A stretch of 64,000 nt of DNA from Ryuthela nishihirai (taxonomy: Eukaryota > Arthropoda > Arachnida > Araneae > Heptathelidae), in contig JAWZYU010000010.1 in the NCBI GenBank assembly GCA_038380435.1, positions 47,650,135 through 47,714,134 of the forward strand, written 5' to 3'. Of the stretch, positions 22,603 through 34,379 are shown piece after piece; position 1 is the first letter of the stretch; each line of letters begins with the position of its first letter. A program made the translations under genes and the position numbers. The notes below the pieces were generated by a model. It did not search any database. It was not told the origin of the DNA and saw only the letters and a list, made by a program, of their open reading frames with translations.

Positions 22603-23350
22603 GAGAGTTAGACTGTGTTATTTCTGAATAGCAGCTTTTTTACACACAGTAGTGTAAATGGCAAGGATATCAGGAAGAGGAGGTTGGGGAGAGGTATCCA
22701 CGGGCATTATTAGGCGATAAATGGAAGACTTCCTTCCTGGCCATACAGTGTGTTTAATAATGTACGTAGAGTATGGCTCTCTTTTACGCGGGCAACGGCT
22801 CAAAGCCCCATCCGAAGAAAAGGACCGCTAAAAATATTCAAAACCAGTAGCGTGAAAAGATCGACTTTTTAATAAATATATTTAAACTGCAGTTCCAAGA
22901 ATCGAGTCTCAACTATACCTGGGATGGCATTTATCTTTGCAAACCTCTTCTCTTCCCTTGGTGGCCAAGGGATACCAATGAGCTTGGAAAGGCCGCCTTT
23001 CCTTCGGATGAGACGTTAAGCCGTGGACCAGTGTGCAGGAGACGTATTTCTTGTGCACGCTAAAGAACATTTGATTGCAACCCAAAGAGACCAGGGTTGG
23101 AATAGCGGATAAAGTGTGATTGTTTTCTTTCTATATGCTGTCTTTCTGCTGAAGGCTCTCATTTTTAATAAATCTATCACAAAGCCCTAACAAATCCGAA
23201 AGGTGCCGGTCTTTCTAACCCATCAATATCCCATTCTCATCGAGGATAGAATAAGTATTACTGGAGAAATTTCTCAAAGCAATCACAGTTAGGACTCGAA
23301 CTTGGGAGACTGCAGATTACTATCCTGGACAAAGTACTGAGCCAAGGATG
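22603..23350 (-). repeat. SINE-A, old copy split by SINE-B
   Basis: First part 22603-22816 (TTATTTCTGAATAGCAGC, AGGAGGTTGGGGAGAGG, CCATACAGTGTG, GCCCCATCCGAA). It resumes at 23201 with GGTGCCGGTCTTTCTAACCC and ends in a degraded tRNA head (ACTCGAACTTGGGAG, AAAGTACTGAGCCAAGGATG). Confidence 0.78.
22817..23193 (+). mobile_element. SINE-B: chimeric SINE subfamily with novel 5' end and tail, copy 1
   Basis: Flanked by ATCCGAA on both sides (22810-22816, 23194-23200) within an older SINE, so it inserted as a unit. It starts GAAAAGGACCGCTAAAAATA, has about 65 bp unrelated to SINE-A, then the B-box half of the SINE-A head (CTGCAGTTCC, TCGAGTCTCAAC), the central domain (CCTTCGGATGAGACGTTAAG), and a break after CACGCTAAAGAACAT. 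The tail is new: GATTGCAACCCAAAGAGACC, GTGTGATTGTTTTC, CTGAAGGCTCTCATTT. The copy at 37086-37458 has the same architecture end to end. Confidence 0.8.
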
Positions 23351-23488
23351 AGCCCCATTAAATTATAGAGTTAATACACTTATTAGGATTCTTTATGTCA
23401 CATTCACACTTCCTATGTCGTTATGGGGTCTATAACTTATGAGATTGTAAAACGATTAAAATATTTCTATCTGTGCTATCATTGTGAA

Positions 23489-24082
23489 GCTTGTGTCTGG
23501 AATTATAAATGTTTGTATCTGTGATTGTGGAACTGTGCATACAGTTATTATGTCTGTGTCAGCGAAAAACTAGTTTTAAAATTATTTTTACGTTTGTAAG
23601 CTAAAACAATTTATCTAATAATAAATCGTTTTTATTTTTCTGATATTCTAAATGTGGAAAATGCAATTAATTAATTTATTCATGTTACATCAACTACTTG
23701 TTTTAGGCACAGAATTAAAAAAAAAAAACTAATCTATGTATTTTATAATTCGCTTCATCTGCTTGTGACGTAAGCAAAGGTATTATACGATGGGTGATAG
23801 GCATGTAGAGCTTTACCCCATAGTAAAAGCAGATAAAATCAAAGCAAAATTCAAGATACAAAGCAGAAAACGTTGCTAAAATAAATAGAAGATGTTTGTC
23901 ATTAAATGGTTTAGTCAGCATTAATTAATAATTTATCAGAAAAATAAAAACGATTTATTATTAGATAAAATGTTTTAGCTTACAAACGTAAAGATAATTT
24001 TGAAAACAGTTTTCTCTGGCACAAACATAATAACTGTATGCACAGTTCCGCAATCACAAATACAAACTTTATAATCTCAGGC
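23489..24082. mobile_element. Foldback element with ~160-bp inverted repeats
   Basis: The left arm (about 23489-23645: GGAACTGTGCATACAGTTAT, TACGTTTGTAAGCTAAAACA, TCTAATAATAAATCGTTTTT) is the reverse complement of the right arm (about 23922-24082) with roughly 90% match by eye. The ~275-bp centre contains the 41-bp block also found at 21784-21824. No transposase. Its superfamily is unknown because clean termini and target duplication were not identified. Confidence 0.85.
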
Positions 24083-24966
24083 ATATTAAGAAATCTAAAC
24101 AAACCTTAAAATGGCTGAAAAAACAATTGTGTGATATATTCAAAACTCTGAGAATTAACAAAAAAAGTAAAAAATAAATTGAACAGAAAAAAATTCATAC
24201 AGAAACAATAAAATGTTCCATGCGATTTGCAACTTAACCTTTTGTTGTTTTTTTCATCACCAAAAAAAACGAAAGATTTGTTAGAAGATTGTTTTGTCCC
24301 ATTCTCCATTTTTTTCAAAGCTCTAATGTTTTCCCTTTTATTGTTTTTTCATGCATATGCATAAGCAAACTCCCCCATGGAAGAAAAACAGGAAACGCAC
24401 AACCCAAAAGGGCAAATGTTGTACTGACGAAACCAGTACTTATAAAGCACGGTTCTTTTTTGAAAAGATTACCTACTTTGTGGGCGAATGGTGCATATGA
24501 TAAATCCATTTAAACTGAAACAAAACAGATGTCTAGGGAAAGAGCTGATTACCTCTGCAACAGCATCTCTTGCATCATGAGCTCGTTAGTTCCTTGTGGA
24601 AATGCTGCTGTGTTTTTCATCTTGTCACCGGTGATCTCCAGCTGAGCTGTACAATACATTTTCCTGCTCCCACTGTCCTTTTGTGTCTCCCATAAATTTA
24701 ATAATTTTCGCGCAGAGCTTCCAACTTTTTTTGTCATAATAATGTAAGCAGATTCTGGTTGTGATTTTCAGGTTCTGCTTAATTTGCCTTTGGCTAGAAA
24801 TTGTTTTGATATAAGAGGAGAATGAAAAGTCCCCGTGAGTTAAACGAGTTGGATAGCTCCTTTAAAGTTTGTATTATTTCTAATGACTGTCTAATTCGAG
24901 ACGACGTATTTAATAATGAAGATATGTGCGCTGGCGAAGTTGAATGATATTCTCTAGTAATGAGCA
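24083..24966. other. Mostly unannotated; one possible exon on the minus strand
   Basis: AT-rich with T runs. See the candidate at 24553-24737. No repeat recognised. Confidence 0.45.
24553..24737 (-). CDS. Possible coding exon, unknown protein (weak)
   Basis: An ATG at 24737 opens a 62-codon frame whose composition is protein-like (KVGSSARKLLNLWETQ, KMYCTAQLEITGDKM, PQGTNELMMQEMLLQ) and not low complexity. It ends at CAGAGGTAATC, where AG|GTAATC is a plausible splice donor at about 24553. Upstream the frame stays open for ten codons to a TGA, so either a first exon or a chance ORF is possible. No family recognised and no partner exon found nearby. Confidence 0.22.
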
Positions 24967-25285
24967 TCTGGGCCAACGTTGAGATTTGTTTAATCTGCCG
25001 TCACCATGCTCTCAGTCAGAAAGGGCCGATGGGTTTCGTAGTCCACCTCCGTCGGATGAGACTTAAAGCCGTGGTTCCGTGTGCAGGAGAATCATACCCT
25101 GTGCACGTTAAAGAACACACTCGATGGCCTTCATGGGAAGCTTCCATCTGCCTCCTAATTGTTATCTAGGGGATCCCCATCCCCAACCTTCTCTGAGCCC
25201 CTGAGGTTCTTGTGAGCTAGCTATTTAGCCCATTGTGTGCAAAAAAGTGTTGCTTAGAGATAAAACAATTCAGCCCAACACTTTT
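24967..25285 (+). repeat. SINE-A, head-truncated
   Basis: Starts around CTGGGCCAACGTTGAG, just after the B-box region. Carries CCGTCGGATGAGACTTAAAG, TGCACGTTAAAGAACACAC, CTTCTCTGAGCCCC and ends AAAACAATTCAGCCCAAC. Confidence 0.87.
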
Positions 25286-25838
25286 CTTTCAAGTCCACAT
25301 TCACACTCCACTTTAGCGTATGATAATATCTGCAATAGATAGTTGAGTTTGTAGAACCAAATTTTCGCCCTCGAAAAGCAGGAATATATTCTCTTACCTG
25401 GAAGTTTAATGCCTTGACCCCGCAGCTTTACCTTTCAGTTCTCCCTCTTTCAACTTTGGTGATAATGCATATATCACAAAGAAAATGTGAAACCAGATTG
25501 ACACTGTCTATATGGTTAATAATTCCCTCTTGAGAATAAACACTTGAGAAAAAATGCAGTCTTGTGTAACAGAAAAAAAATTAACAAGAATCGAATGGAA
25601 TACGAACCTTTGACTCTCTTGATGGTCTGTCAGAAATCAAAGGGAAATTTTTACTAATACAAAATGAGATCTTAGATGAATAGTGTGTTAAATCTCAATA
25701 AGTTAAATATTTAGTTCTCATGAAAAATAGGAAGGTTTTTTAATCTAAATACTTACACTGTATCTTAAATGTTGGGTTATTTTAGTTTATAGTAATAACG
25801 AGGATATATAAAGAAGTCATCAATTGTCATTGATCAGC
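25286..25838. other. Unannotated stretch
   Basis: No recognised gene or repeat. Confidence 0.5.
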
Positions 25839-26145
25839 ATTTGTATGTAGACAGACTGCCTTGGTTTGGTCATGCTGCCTGTGTGCGAATAATATTAGTA
25901 AATATTGTTATGAGCTGTATGCCTTATGGCCTCAGAAAAAAAAGACCTAGAATGCGATGGGTGAACAATGTTAAACAGGATATCAGTCGAAAAAATAGTA
26001 AGAAAAACTTCTGTAATAATTTTAACAGAAATAGCCACTTATTAAAATTATCTTGTAGTAGCTTAATGCAACAGCGGTTGTTCAGGATAGATATGCATGG
26101 AGAACTAAATTGTATAGTCTCTTTGGATTGTCAAAGCCCAAGGAT
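25839..26145 (+). pseudogene. RTE-like LINE, 3' end fragment
   Basis: LPWFGHAACVR, MPYGLRKKRPRMRW and VNNVKQDI match LRWFGHVARM, VPKGLRKKGRPRMRW and ADNVKQDL of the copy at 58385-59520. After an AT-rich insertion of about 90 bp, GGAGAACTAAATTGTATAGT at 26099-26118 matches the 3' coding end of that copy. An old, 5'-truncated relic. Confidence 0.85.
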
Positions 26146-26479
26146 TGCTTTAGGATTAATCATGTATGTAGAAAAAACATGTCAAGACCTTTTTTTTTGC
26201 TGCACATTTGGATACCGAAAAGTAATTTAATGGTTTTATCTGAATGTAGTTTGCTTCTGACGTCACAGTGAGTTATTATTACTGTTAAACTTTGAACCTG
26301 GAGTTCTCGCTTTCAATAACAGCTGGGTTAACCTACTGCTATACCCAGTTCCTAAAATGTATTTTAATCAACAGGCCATTTTATGTGTTATTAATGATGA
26401 ATTTCTCCCTTTTAGCTCTGGATTAGTGGGATGAGCAATAAAATAATATTTCTACGTAAAGTGGAATCTACGCTAATCA
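26146..26479. other. Unannotated stretch
   Basis: Nothing recognised; leads into the minisatellite. Confidence 0.5.
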
Positions 26480-27490
26480 TTTGATGCTCTGTCAATGACC
26501 ATGAGATAATTTTATCGATCAGATTCCATCATAATACCTCGTTAGTGGAGACGTTGATCATCTACCCTTATAGCCTGATTAGTGGAGAACTTTGTCACTA
26601 ATTTCCACAGCCATTGTTAATAGAAATCTTGGTTATCATCGTAGTTCATCTTAGTGAAATTCTCGCTTAGTTATGTTCATAGCTTTGTTGGTGAAAATCG
26701 TTATCAATTCTCTTTGCAGACCTTGTTAGTACACATCGTAATCAACTATCAAAGTAACATCTGTTAGTAGAAATCTTTATCAGATATGTTGATATCTCTT
26801 GTTTGTGGAGATCTTGATCAACTCCCTTTATAGCCCTTGTCGGTTATCGTCGTAATTTTCCTTGTTAGTGGAGACCTTTCTTGATCAGCTATCTTCGTAA
26901 CCCTTGTTAGTGGAGATGATGATCCGATCCATTATCTTAACAGTACTTGTTAGTCTGGATTGATCAGCTATCTTCGCAGCCCTGCTAGTGGAGATCTTGA
27001 TCTTTATAGTTTTTGTCTTTATAGTTCATCTTTATAGTTTTTGTAATGAAATTTTTTAACAACTATCTTCGTAGTCCTTGTTAATGGAGATCTTGATCAG
27101 CCAACAGTCTTAACCCTTTTTAGCAGATCAGCTGTCAACGTATTCCTTGTTATAGCCCTTGTTTTAGTACAGATACTTATCATCTGTATTCATAAGCCAT
27201 TAACCCTTGTTACTAGAACTGTTATCATTATCCTTTGTTAGTGTAGAACTTGAGCATTTATCTTTATAGCCTTGTTAGTGTAGAACTTGAAAAATTATCT
27301 TTTATCGCCCTTGTTAATGTAGAACTTTATAAGTTATCTTTGTAGTACTTTTTAGTGGATATTAACAAGGCCCGAGCACACTTTACTCGTATCTTTATAG
27401 TCTTGTTAATTGAGAATTTGCTACGAACTCAGCAAAACAATTGTTAGGAAGATCTTTCTGCGCAGTTCTTGTTAGTATAGATCTTGATGT
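26480..27490. repeat. Minisatellite, ~38-50 bp unit, ~1 kb
   Basis: More than 20 diverged units based on CCTTGTTAGTGGAGATC, TTGATCA and CTATCTTCGTAG, in one orientation. Unit length varies from about 37 to 50 bases. Sequence drifts from GTGGAGATCTTG toward GTAGAACTTGA at the 3' end. Confidence 0.85.
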
Positions 27491-28864
27491 CTAACTGACC
27501 TAAACTTTTTCTACTAAATCATTTAGAAAGTCAAATAACAATGTTTTTGAAGTTTTAAGCGAAACAGAATCAAATACAGTACCGAATTTCTCTCTGAACT
27601 ACCTCTAAACTTAACAGCAAATGTTTTTTCCGAAATTAATTTAACTCAGCGCTGGCTTATAATTGAGCTAGAAGTAATCAAATGTATCCCTAATGAGATA
27701 ATTTATCTTGCTTTTTTTGACTCCTTCCTTTGTTAGTCACGAAACTCGTTAGTTGTTTTTCCAGATTTCATCACTTTATCTCACACTCTCTTTATCTATC
27801 GTGATGTGACTATAGTCCGCCTCGCTGTACTATCGTGTTGAGCAGATGATTAGGAATATTTTCCATTTGCAACGAGAAAGGTTTCAAACGGCATATGAGA
27901 TTAGACTTGAAATTATGAATGATGAGATGCGTTGGTTCACGGGAGAAAACAATTCGAGTCAAAGTGAAAATTAAACGAATTGGATGGAGGGGAGGGCTAA
28001 AGTTAATATCCGAATATGGCTAAACCTTTTGCCAGTTATCATTAGTCTCGTTTTTCGTTTTCTTCTAGGGAAAATGAACCTAGAAATGATTAATTACTTA
28101 CTAATTGCTACTAAATCTCTGTAATCGTCATTAGTGACTGACTCATTCGTTTCGTCACCCGGAAAATCATATTTTTGGCATTCAAACTTTATTTAATGAA
28201 ATATCACGACGTTCCTTTGGGTGAATTTCATCTGCTCTTCAGAGTGTTTCGTATTTTATTTTGACTTACTATGAAAACAGTTAACTTTAGTAATCGATTC
28301 CTTTCTCTGTCTAGGTTAACATTTTTAACTAGATTTGATTGTTTTACCCAATCCAGAACACAAATTTTTACAAAATCCAGAACATATTCTGTGTTTTTAC
28401 ATGTTTTTTGACTTTCAGCCAATTTATCGGCTCTATATTTTTATTACTCATTCTGAAGTATTTTTGTACGCTGATTTCAATTTTTTCCGTTTTTCAAATA
28501 TTTTAAATAGATTTTCAGATATTTTGAAGAAAAAAAAACATTTAACTACAAATACAAAATGTTACTGGGATTGAACAGGCTTCTATTAACAACTAATCAG
28601 ATGCACAGTTATGCCAACCAATCAATGATTAGTAACCGTAAAATTGGGGTTGTTTACTTTGGTACATGTTTTAGTGCACTTTAAAACTGAATTTGAAGAC
28701 GTAGGCAGTAGTATATTGCATTAACATTCTGTTCAGAAAAATGAAATGAAGAATCAGATATTAAAATGGAAAATATTTAGGGATGGTCCTCATTTTTGCC
28801 TCACAATCAGAGATATGTGATATCTAACTATGATGCCGAAATTGTAAAGCGCTAAAAATTAGCA
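27491..28864. other. Unannotated stretch
   Basis: AT-rich. A short direct repeat of ATCCAGAACA at 28351-28384 is the only structure noticed. Confidence 0.5.
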
Positions 28865-29350
28865 CCTAGGTGAATCTCTTGGGAAAAATATGACCTCCGA
28901 CATAGCTTTCAAGGTCGAAGGTGAAACTCTGGAGAGTTTTCGGGTATGTAGATCTCGGAAACGTTATGATATTTTGATCCCGAAGGTCCTTCGAGGTCAA
29001 AGTCAAATTTTTATCTACCGCTGTTAGAGAACTAGAAATTTGTTCCTGGGGATATTTTGGGCTGTAGAATTCAGAAATATCTGAGATTTGGGATGCGATT
29101 TGTCCTTTGAGGTCAAAAACTCAAATATGTATCTGTCGGTGCTAGAGAGCTAAATAATGATGCTTGGGAGTATTGTGGGTCATAGATCTCAAAAATATGA
29201 AATTTTGGAAACTATGGGTCCTTCAAAGGTCAGATTTCGATGTAGTGCTGGAGAGCAATAAATTGGTGAAGAGAGCTATTTCAGGCAGTAGAACTCGGAA
29301 ATGAAAGGAATTTTCAGACCCGATGTCAGATTAAAGGTCAAATAAAAATC
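28865..29350 (-). repeat. Diverged tandem array of ~105-115 bp units, copy 2
   Basis: Reverse-strand version of the arrays at 1.8 and 56.7 kb. Modules GTAGATCTCGGAAA, TTCGAGGTCAAAG, GAGAACTAGAAATTTG and CCTGGGGATATTTTGGG recur about every 110 bp for at least four units. Confidence 0.7.
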
Positions 29351-29559
29351 AGATTGATGGTCTAGAAATCAAAATGTGATTTTTAGTAGAATAATACATC
29401 TAAAGGGATAAGTTTATACTTTATGTAACTGCGTTGAGAATATTAAAATGACATTCTGAAAGTAGATTTGTTGCTGATAGAGAAAAAACTGTATGACCTT
29501 GTAAACAACTTTATGTGCTGACAAGGTGTTCATAGAATTGCACTTAAACAGAAAGGCTC

Positions 29560-30080
29560 AATTCACTACAACCTTTGAAAGAATGAACATTGGTAGCAAA
29601 GATCAATGTATGCTCATGAAACTGTAAGGTAAAAACACCTAGAAATCGGGCTGGGATTCAAACTTTTGGCATTCAAATTGTAAAACTCGTCGAAGACCTT
29701 TATCGATAGATTTTCATGCAAGAAATGATTTAATGGGGAAAGAAGCTCGCAATGTGGATTGTTGGAGACTGGAAAAAACAATTTTAATGATGAAAGTCTG
29801 CTTTGCTAGAAATCAGAGAAATACTCATGTTAAAATGATTGTCTCACGAGGAATTGAGCCTTCAGTGTCTTAACGTTACTGTGAAACATCCAACCAAAGC
29901 CATGATATAGGATTGAACGTCTTGTCAGGATGTTGGAAGGCTGAGTATTGTTAAAGGAACAGTAAACGTTAAGGACTACATCGAAATGCTGAAAATGAAA
30001 TTTTTGCCAACCGTCAGGAACCTTGCTACGCCGATAACGCTCCTTGTCATAGTACGAAGATTGTTCAGAAGCACAACACG
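29560..30080 (+). pseudogene. Tc1/mariner-like transposase relic
   Basis: A frame near 29920-30020 reads GRLSIVKGTVNVKDYIEM and LKMKFLPTVR. A neighbouring frame gives NAPCHSTKIVQKHN, the usual segment around the second catalytic Asp. KHPTKAMI precedes it. Frames are broken several times and no terminal repeats were found. It runs directly into a SINE-A head fragment. Confidence 0.72.
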
Positions 30081-30081
30081 A

Positions 30082-30172
30082 TAAATCTCAAAGTTGGCAC
30101 AGTTGGGACTCGAACCTAGGAACTGCAAATTACGAACCTGGCGGTCGTAATTAAAAACCTATCAACCCCAGT
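30082..30172 (-). repeat. SINE-A tRNA-head fragment
   Basis: GATAAATCTCAAAGTTGGCA, TTGGGACTCGAACCTAGGAA and ATTACGAACCTGGCGG match the reversed head. The body is missing. Confidence 0.75.
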
Positions 30173-31506
30173 TTTTTGGGAGCTGTCGCGTGATTTATTC
30201 CAATCCTTGAAATCTTAAATAAGTCAATGGAAGAAAACTAATAAAGACCCCCATTAGATAAGGTTTCCGTCACAAGGAAAAAGCAAACCTGATGGGAGAG
30301 ATCTGGACATCACCCAGAACATACCTGGGGATTGCTTAAAACTTCTGGTGAACAGAAGCACAAAATTAATTCTGTTTTTGGTTTTATGCATATTTATTCC
30401 ACAAAGGGACAATTCTGAAGAATGGGTACAAAACACTGATTATGAAACATATACGGACATACTTAATTTTTCTATTATGTGTATGTTTAACACGAATAAA
30501 TACTTATTTACGCAGTACTTTATTGCTGGAGAGAAAGAACTTTCTAACTTTTTTATCTCATCTTTCGAATTATCAAATCTACATATTCCCTAATTTATTC
30601 TTTTCAAGATAGAAAGAAAAGATTCGTTTGTGTAATGAATTCATCAGAGAGAAATAAAGAAAGATGAATATTTTTAAGACAAACTTCACCATGAAAAAAA
30701 AAACATAAAATTTGAAAGAAACTAAAGTTTCTAAACGTAACGGCATCGTTCATTAAATCCCTCAAATTTTCCTAATTCCAGTTTGTTTTGTTTTGCACAC
30801 CGATGACTTGTTCAACATTTCCCAATCAAAAGCAATATAATTACGCCGACTTCCATTACCTAGGTATATGATTAATAAACATATATAATCAGCCACTTTG
30901 AGCGGAAGCATAGAAATGATCAAAGACAGAATATGTACATATCAAACAACAAATAGTTCAAATGAAAGGATATTCTGTAATCAAGTTCTTTTTACGGACA
31001 AAAAAACTATTGCGAATTTCTATCTCCAGTTGAAACACACGGATGCTTAATGGACTTCGAATCTGGTTTCATCCAAATGGCTCCAACGAGAGCCAATTTA
31101 ATCAGGAGTTCTGATCTTTAACTACGCTTTTTTTTTCCTTGTTGAGTCAGAAAAGAGAGATTCCAAGCAGACAAGAGCCTCTTTGTGACTCTTGGAAGCC
31201 ATTAGAATAAAGGGCTTTTTAAAAGCCGCCCCGAGCACAAATACAGACACTTGCAGAAATATCCTCGTTACAGAAACACTAGAAATAGTTTTCGCTCTCC
31301 CTCCTGAGAGGTCAAACAGTATTAGAATTTTAAATCAGTACTCTCTCTGCATTATTCATCCCTTTGAATCGTGAAACATATCAGATTTATACAGAAGTGT
31401 ATGGAAACTTCCGTGTCCAAATGTTTTCAGTTCATTTTCACCATCCATCGAAGAGCGCATCTGCCTAAGTGAACGCAATATTGTTGGTAGTTAAAGATAC
31501 ATTGAG
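30173..31506. other. Unannotated stretch
   Basis: AT-rich; no domain recognised in any open frame and no repeat identified. Confidence 0.5.
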
Positions 31507-31960
31507 AAGTGGCAATGGCTTGGATTGTTTTACGTCTAAGAGACTCATTATTGCACATAGTGGGCTAAAAGGTCAGGTCATAAGGACTCCAAGATCTCAG
31601 AGAAGGTTGGGGGAATGGGACCAGCTGGACAACTGTTTAGAGACAGATGGTAGCCTTCCTTCAAGGCCTTTCAGCGTGTTTTTTAACGTGTACAGGGTAT
31701 GGATCTCCTGCACAGGGTGTCAAGACTTTACATCCCATCCGACGGACAGGGAATGGAAAGCCCAGTGCGACATACCCTACCTTGGGTGGGGAAGAGGGAC
31801 ACCGAGGTACACCAAGCCCATTGGTGTCCCCCTTTTGTCCCAGGGTTAAGACGAGAGTTTAGGTACATAAATCTCAAAGCTGGCACAAGTGGGACTCAAA
31901 CTTGGGAGCAATAGCTTATGAGCCAGGCGCACTACCTACTGCCCCCTCCGCCTCCGCCTC
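31507..31960 (-). repeat. SINE-A with ~50-bp internal insertion
   Basis: Reversed full copy. Between CATCCCATCCGACGGACAGG and CCAAGCCCATTGGTGTCCC lies an extra segment (about 31750-31810) partly built from repeated CCCACCTT/CCTTGGGTGGGG. The head ends ACTCAAACTTGGGAGC and CACTACCTACTGCCCCC. Confidence 0.85.
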
Positions 31961-32259
31961 TTTCAATTTCAAAATCACCGCGGTCTCTGATGTATCCATC
32001 TCCTTGGTCAATTTGCATCGAATTTTTATTACAACAGAACGCATTACAGAAATATTTTTGCAAACTTTTCATTCAATAACAGAGTAAAGCATATTGAATT
32101 TCTACGAAATCTATAAAAATTGAACCCTCTATGAAAAATTGCGGGGGGGGGGGGGGTTGTATTTTAAACTGAATTCTTAGAGAGCAAACTTGAAAGAGGT
32201 TGGATTCTCAGGAGTGATCTTTCTGCGACAATGGAAGGTTTATTTTAAGGTTATTATTT

Positions 32260-32645
32260 TAAGTCTGAGCGACACTTTTTTGCACACCATGGGCTAAAAT
32301 AGCCAGGTCACAAGAACCCCGGAGGTTCAGAGAAGGTTGAGGGAGTGGACCCACTGGGACAGCTGTTGGGAGACAGATGGTAGCCTCCCGTCAAGGCCAT
32401 CCAGCGTGTTTAACGTGCACAGCCTATGGTTTTCTTTAACGTGCACAGCCTATGGCTCTCTCTCGCATAGTGGCCACGGCTTAACGTCTCATCCGACGCA
32501 TGGCGGCTTTTCCAAACCCATCGGTGTCCTCTACTGACCGTGGATAGGGTGAAGATTTTTTCGGAAATAAATCTCAACACTGACCCAACTGGGGACTCGA
32601 ACCTGGGAACTACAGATTACGAACCTGGTGCGCTACTGACTGATA
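32260..32645 (-). repeat. SINE-A with a small internal duplication
   Basis: Reversed copy. The segment TTTAACGTGCACAGCCTATGG occurs twice in tandem (about 32408-32456, unit about 27 bp). Head GGGGACTCGAACCTGGGAAC. It follows a run of 13 G at about 32143-32156. Confidence 0.88.
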
Positions 32646-34379
32646 TCTTGAGTTCATTTTCACTTTTTTCTTGTGCCAACCCCGCCTCAAAAGGGTACAG
32701 AATAGTAAAGACAAAGGAATAGCACTATTTGGACACACTAGCGATATGAGGGTTAAATGCCATCCAAGGAAGTGAAGCCCATGCCCAATATACATGCAGA
32801 ATCCTATTAAAAGCTTTCCCGTTATATGAAATGAAAACTAACTTCAAAACTCTGAATCATCTAAAAATAAACATTTTTTTCCTAAACATGTTGCCTCAAT
32901 CATATCTATAAAAACCACAATTTTAAGTAATGAAATAATATTTAATTATTAATTATTATTATTAATTAAGATATATATTACATGTTTTTCAAGAATATAT
33001 ATTTTATATCTCTTAAATGGGGGGGAAACATACATTGCACTATGACCGTATTTGGGAAAAATAATTTCTGAGAAAACCGGCATGTCGTTCTGGTGCGTTC
33101 CGGTTTTAATCCACTCTGTTCACTCCCTCCCCCCGTCTACTCCCTAACTGATTTCCTAAATAGGGATGGGTGGAAAACCTTAATTTTATCCTTAATATAA
33201 TTTATGTTAGAGCATTACATTTATCTGCAAGAATATTTTGCCGCTAAAAGGACTTCTCTCACAAACAAATTAATTTAAGTGCAATTCGTTAATTAAAAAG
33301 CACAATTAACTTTACGAGTTTTATTTAGATCAAATTACTGCTATAAATGAACAAGTTTCCGTAGTTGGACTTTAACCCCTCTGAAAATATTCATACTGTT
33401 GCTTTCTCCTCAATTTCGAAATCCACCATTCTTCACGATAATCTTCTCATTATCCTTTGTCCTAGCTTAAATTTCGTCATCCCCATTAAATATACGTTTC
33501 TCATTCATCACTGTTTCTGCAAAATGGACTTTCGCTCTCTCTAACACTTGTTACCTCCATTAATTACAAACTCTCAGCGAAATAAAGCTCTCCAAATTAT
33601 CTCACACAACACACATCTAACACTATCGTAGTACCTTTTCAGATTACTTCTTTTTTCACTCAAAACACTAACTTTTTTCACTCGTCCTTCTCCCCAAAAA
33701 CACACAACAGAATTTCATTAGAAACCCTCTGACTTACGCTATAAAATTTTACCCACAAACTGTTGGTAACAGGAGGGTCGTTACACGATATGTAATAACA
33801 CTCTGCTCGTTATTAAAGTCATTAACTTTCCCCACGATCTCCATTTGCTACCGTTTGCTACTATATAACGTAGCAAAGATACGGTCACAGCATTCTCTAC
33901 ACAGCGTCAGTATTTAAGCGCCGGGGAATAGGCTCTGCCTCGTGTAACACCCACTTTCCTCTACTTAGAGAAAGTTCCACCATATATCCTATGTGCCAAC
34001 TTATAGCTGCATACGGTAATCACAGAAAATTGGTCATTAAAGTTTACAGGCAGAATTTCGCAGCCGCAACAGGTCTTCAAAACAGTTGAATTAAATCATT
34101 TATCTCTTTAATGTTGGTTATAGCTTGAAGTAACGGTTTTAATCTCTCGTAAGGTAGAAATGGAAGTATAACTTTGAGAGTTTGTTTTTAAGCACGTTGA
34201 CTAATTTCGTTCGCACCAAACCAGGTAATGACAAAATGTGTTTATTACCAACGCGAAACTAACGTCTTTATGATTTTCCATCTGTTTTTAAGTAAATGCG
34301 CTGTAATGTAACCATATATAAAGAGGCAGAACAATATTTATATTTATATATATATATATGCAGCTGTATATTTCAATGT
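32646..34379. other. Unannotated stretch
   Basis: AT-rich with long pyrimidine-rich parts (33360-33740). No gene or repeat family recognised. Confidence 0.5.

Noticed and set aside
26480..27490. CRISPR-like spaced repeat array
   Set aside because: Repeats are contiguous and diverged with no unique spacers; a eukaryotic minisatellite.
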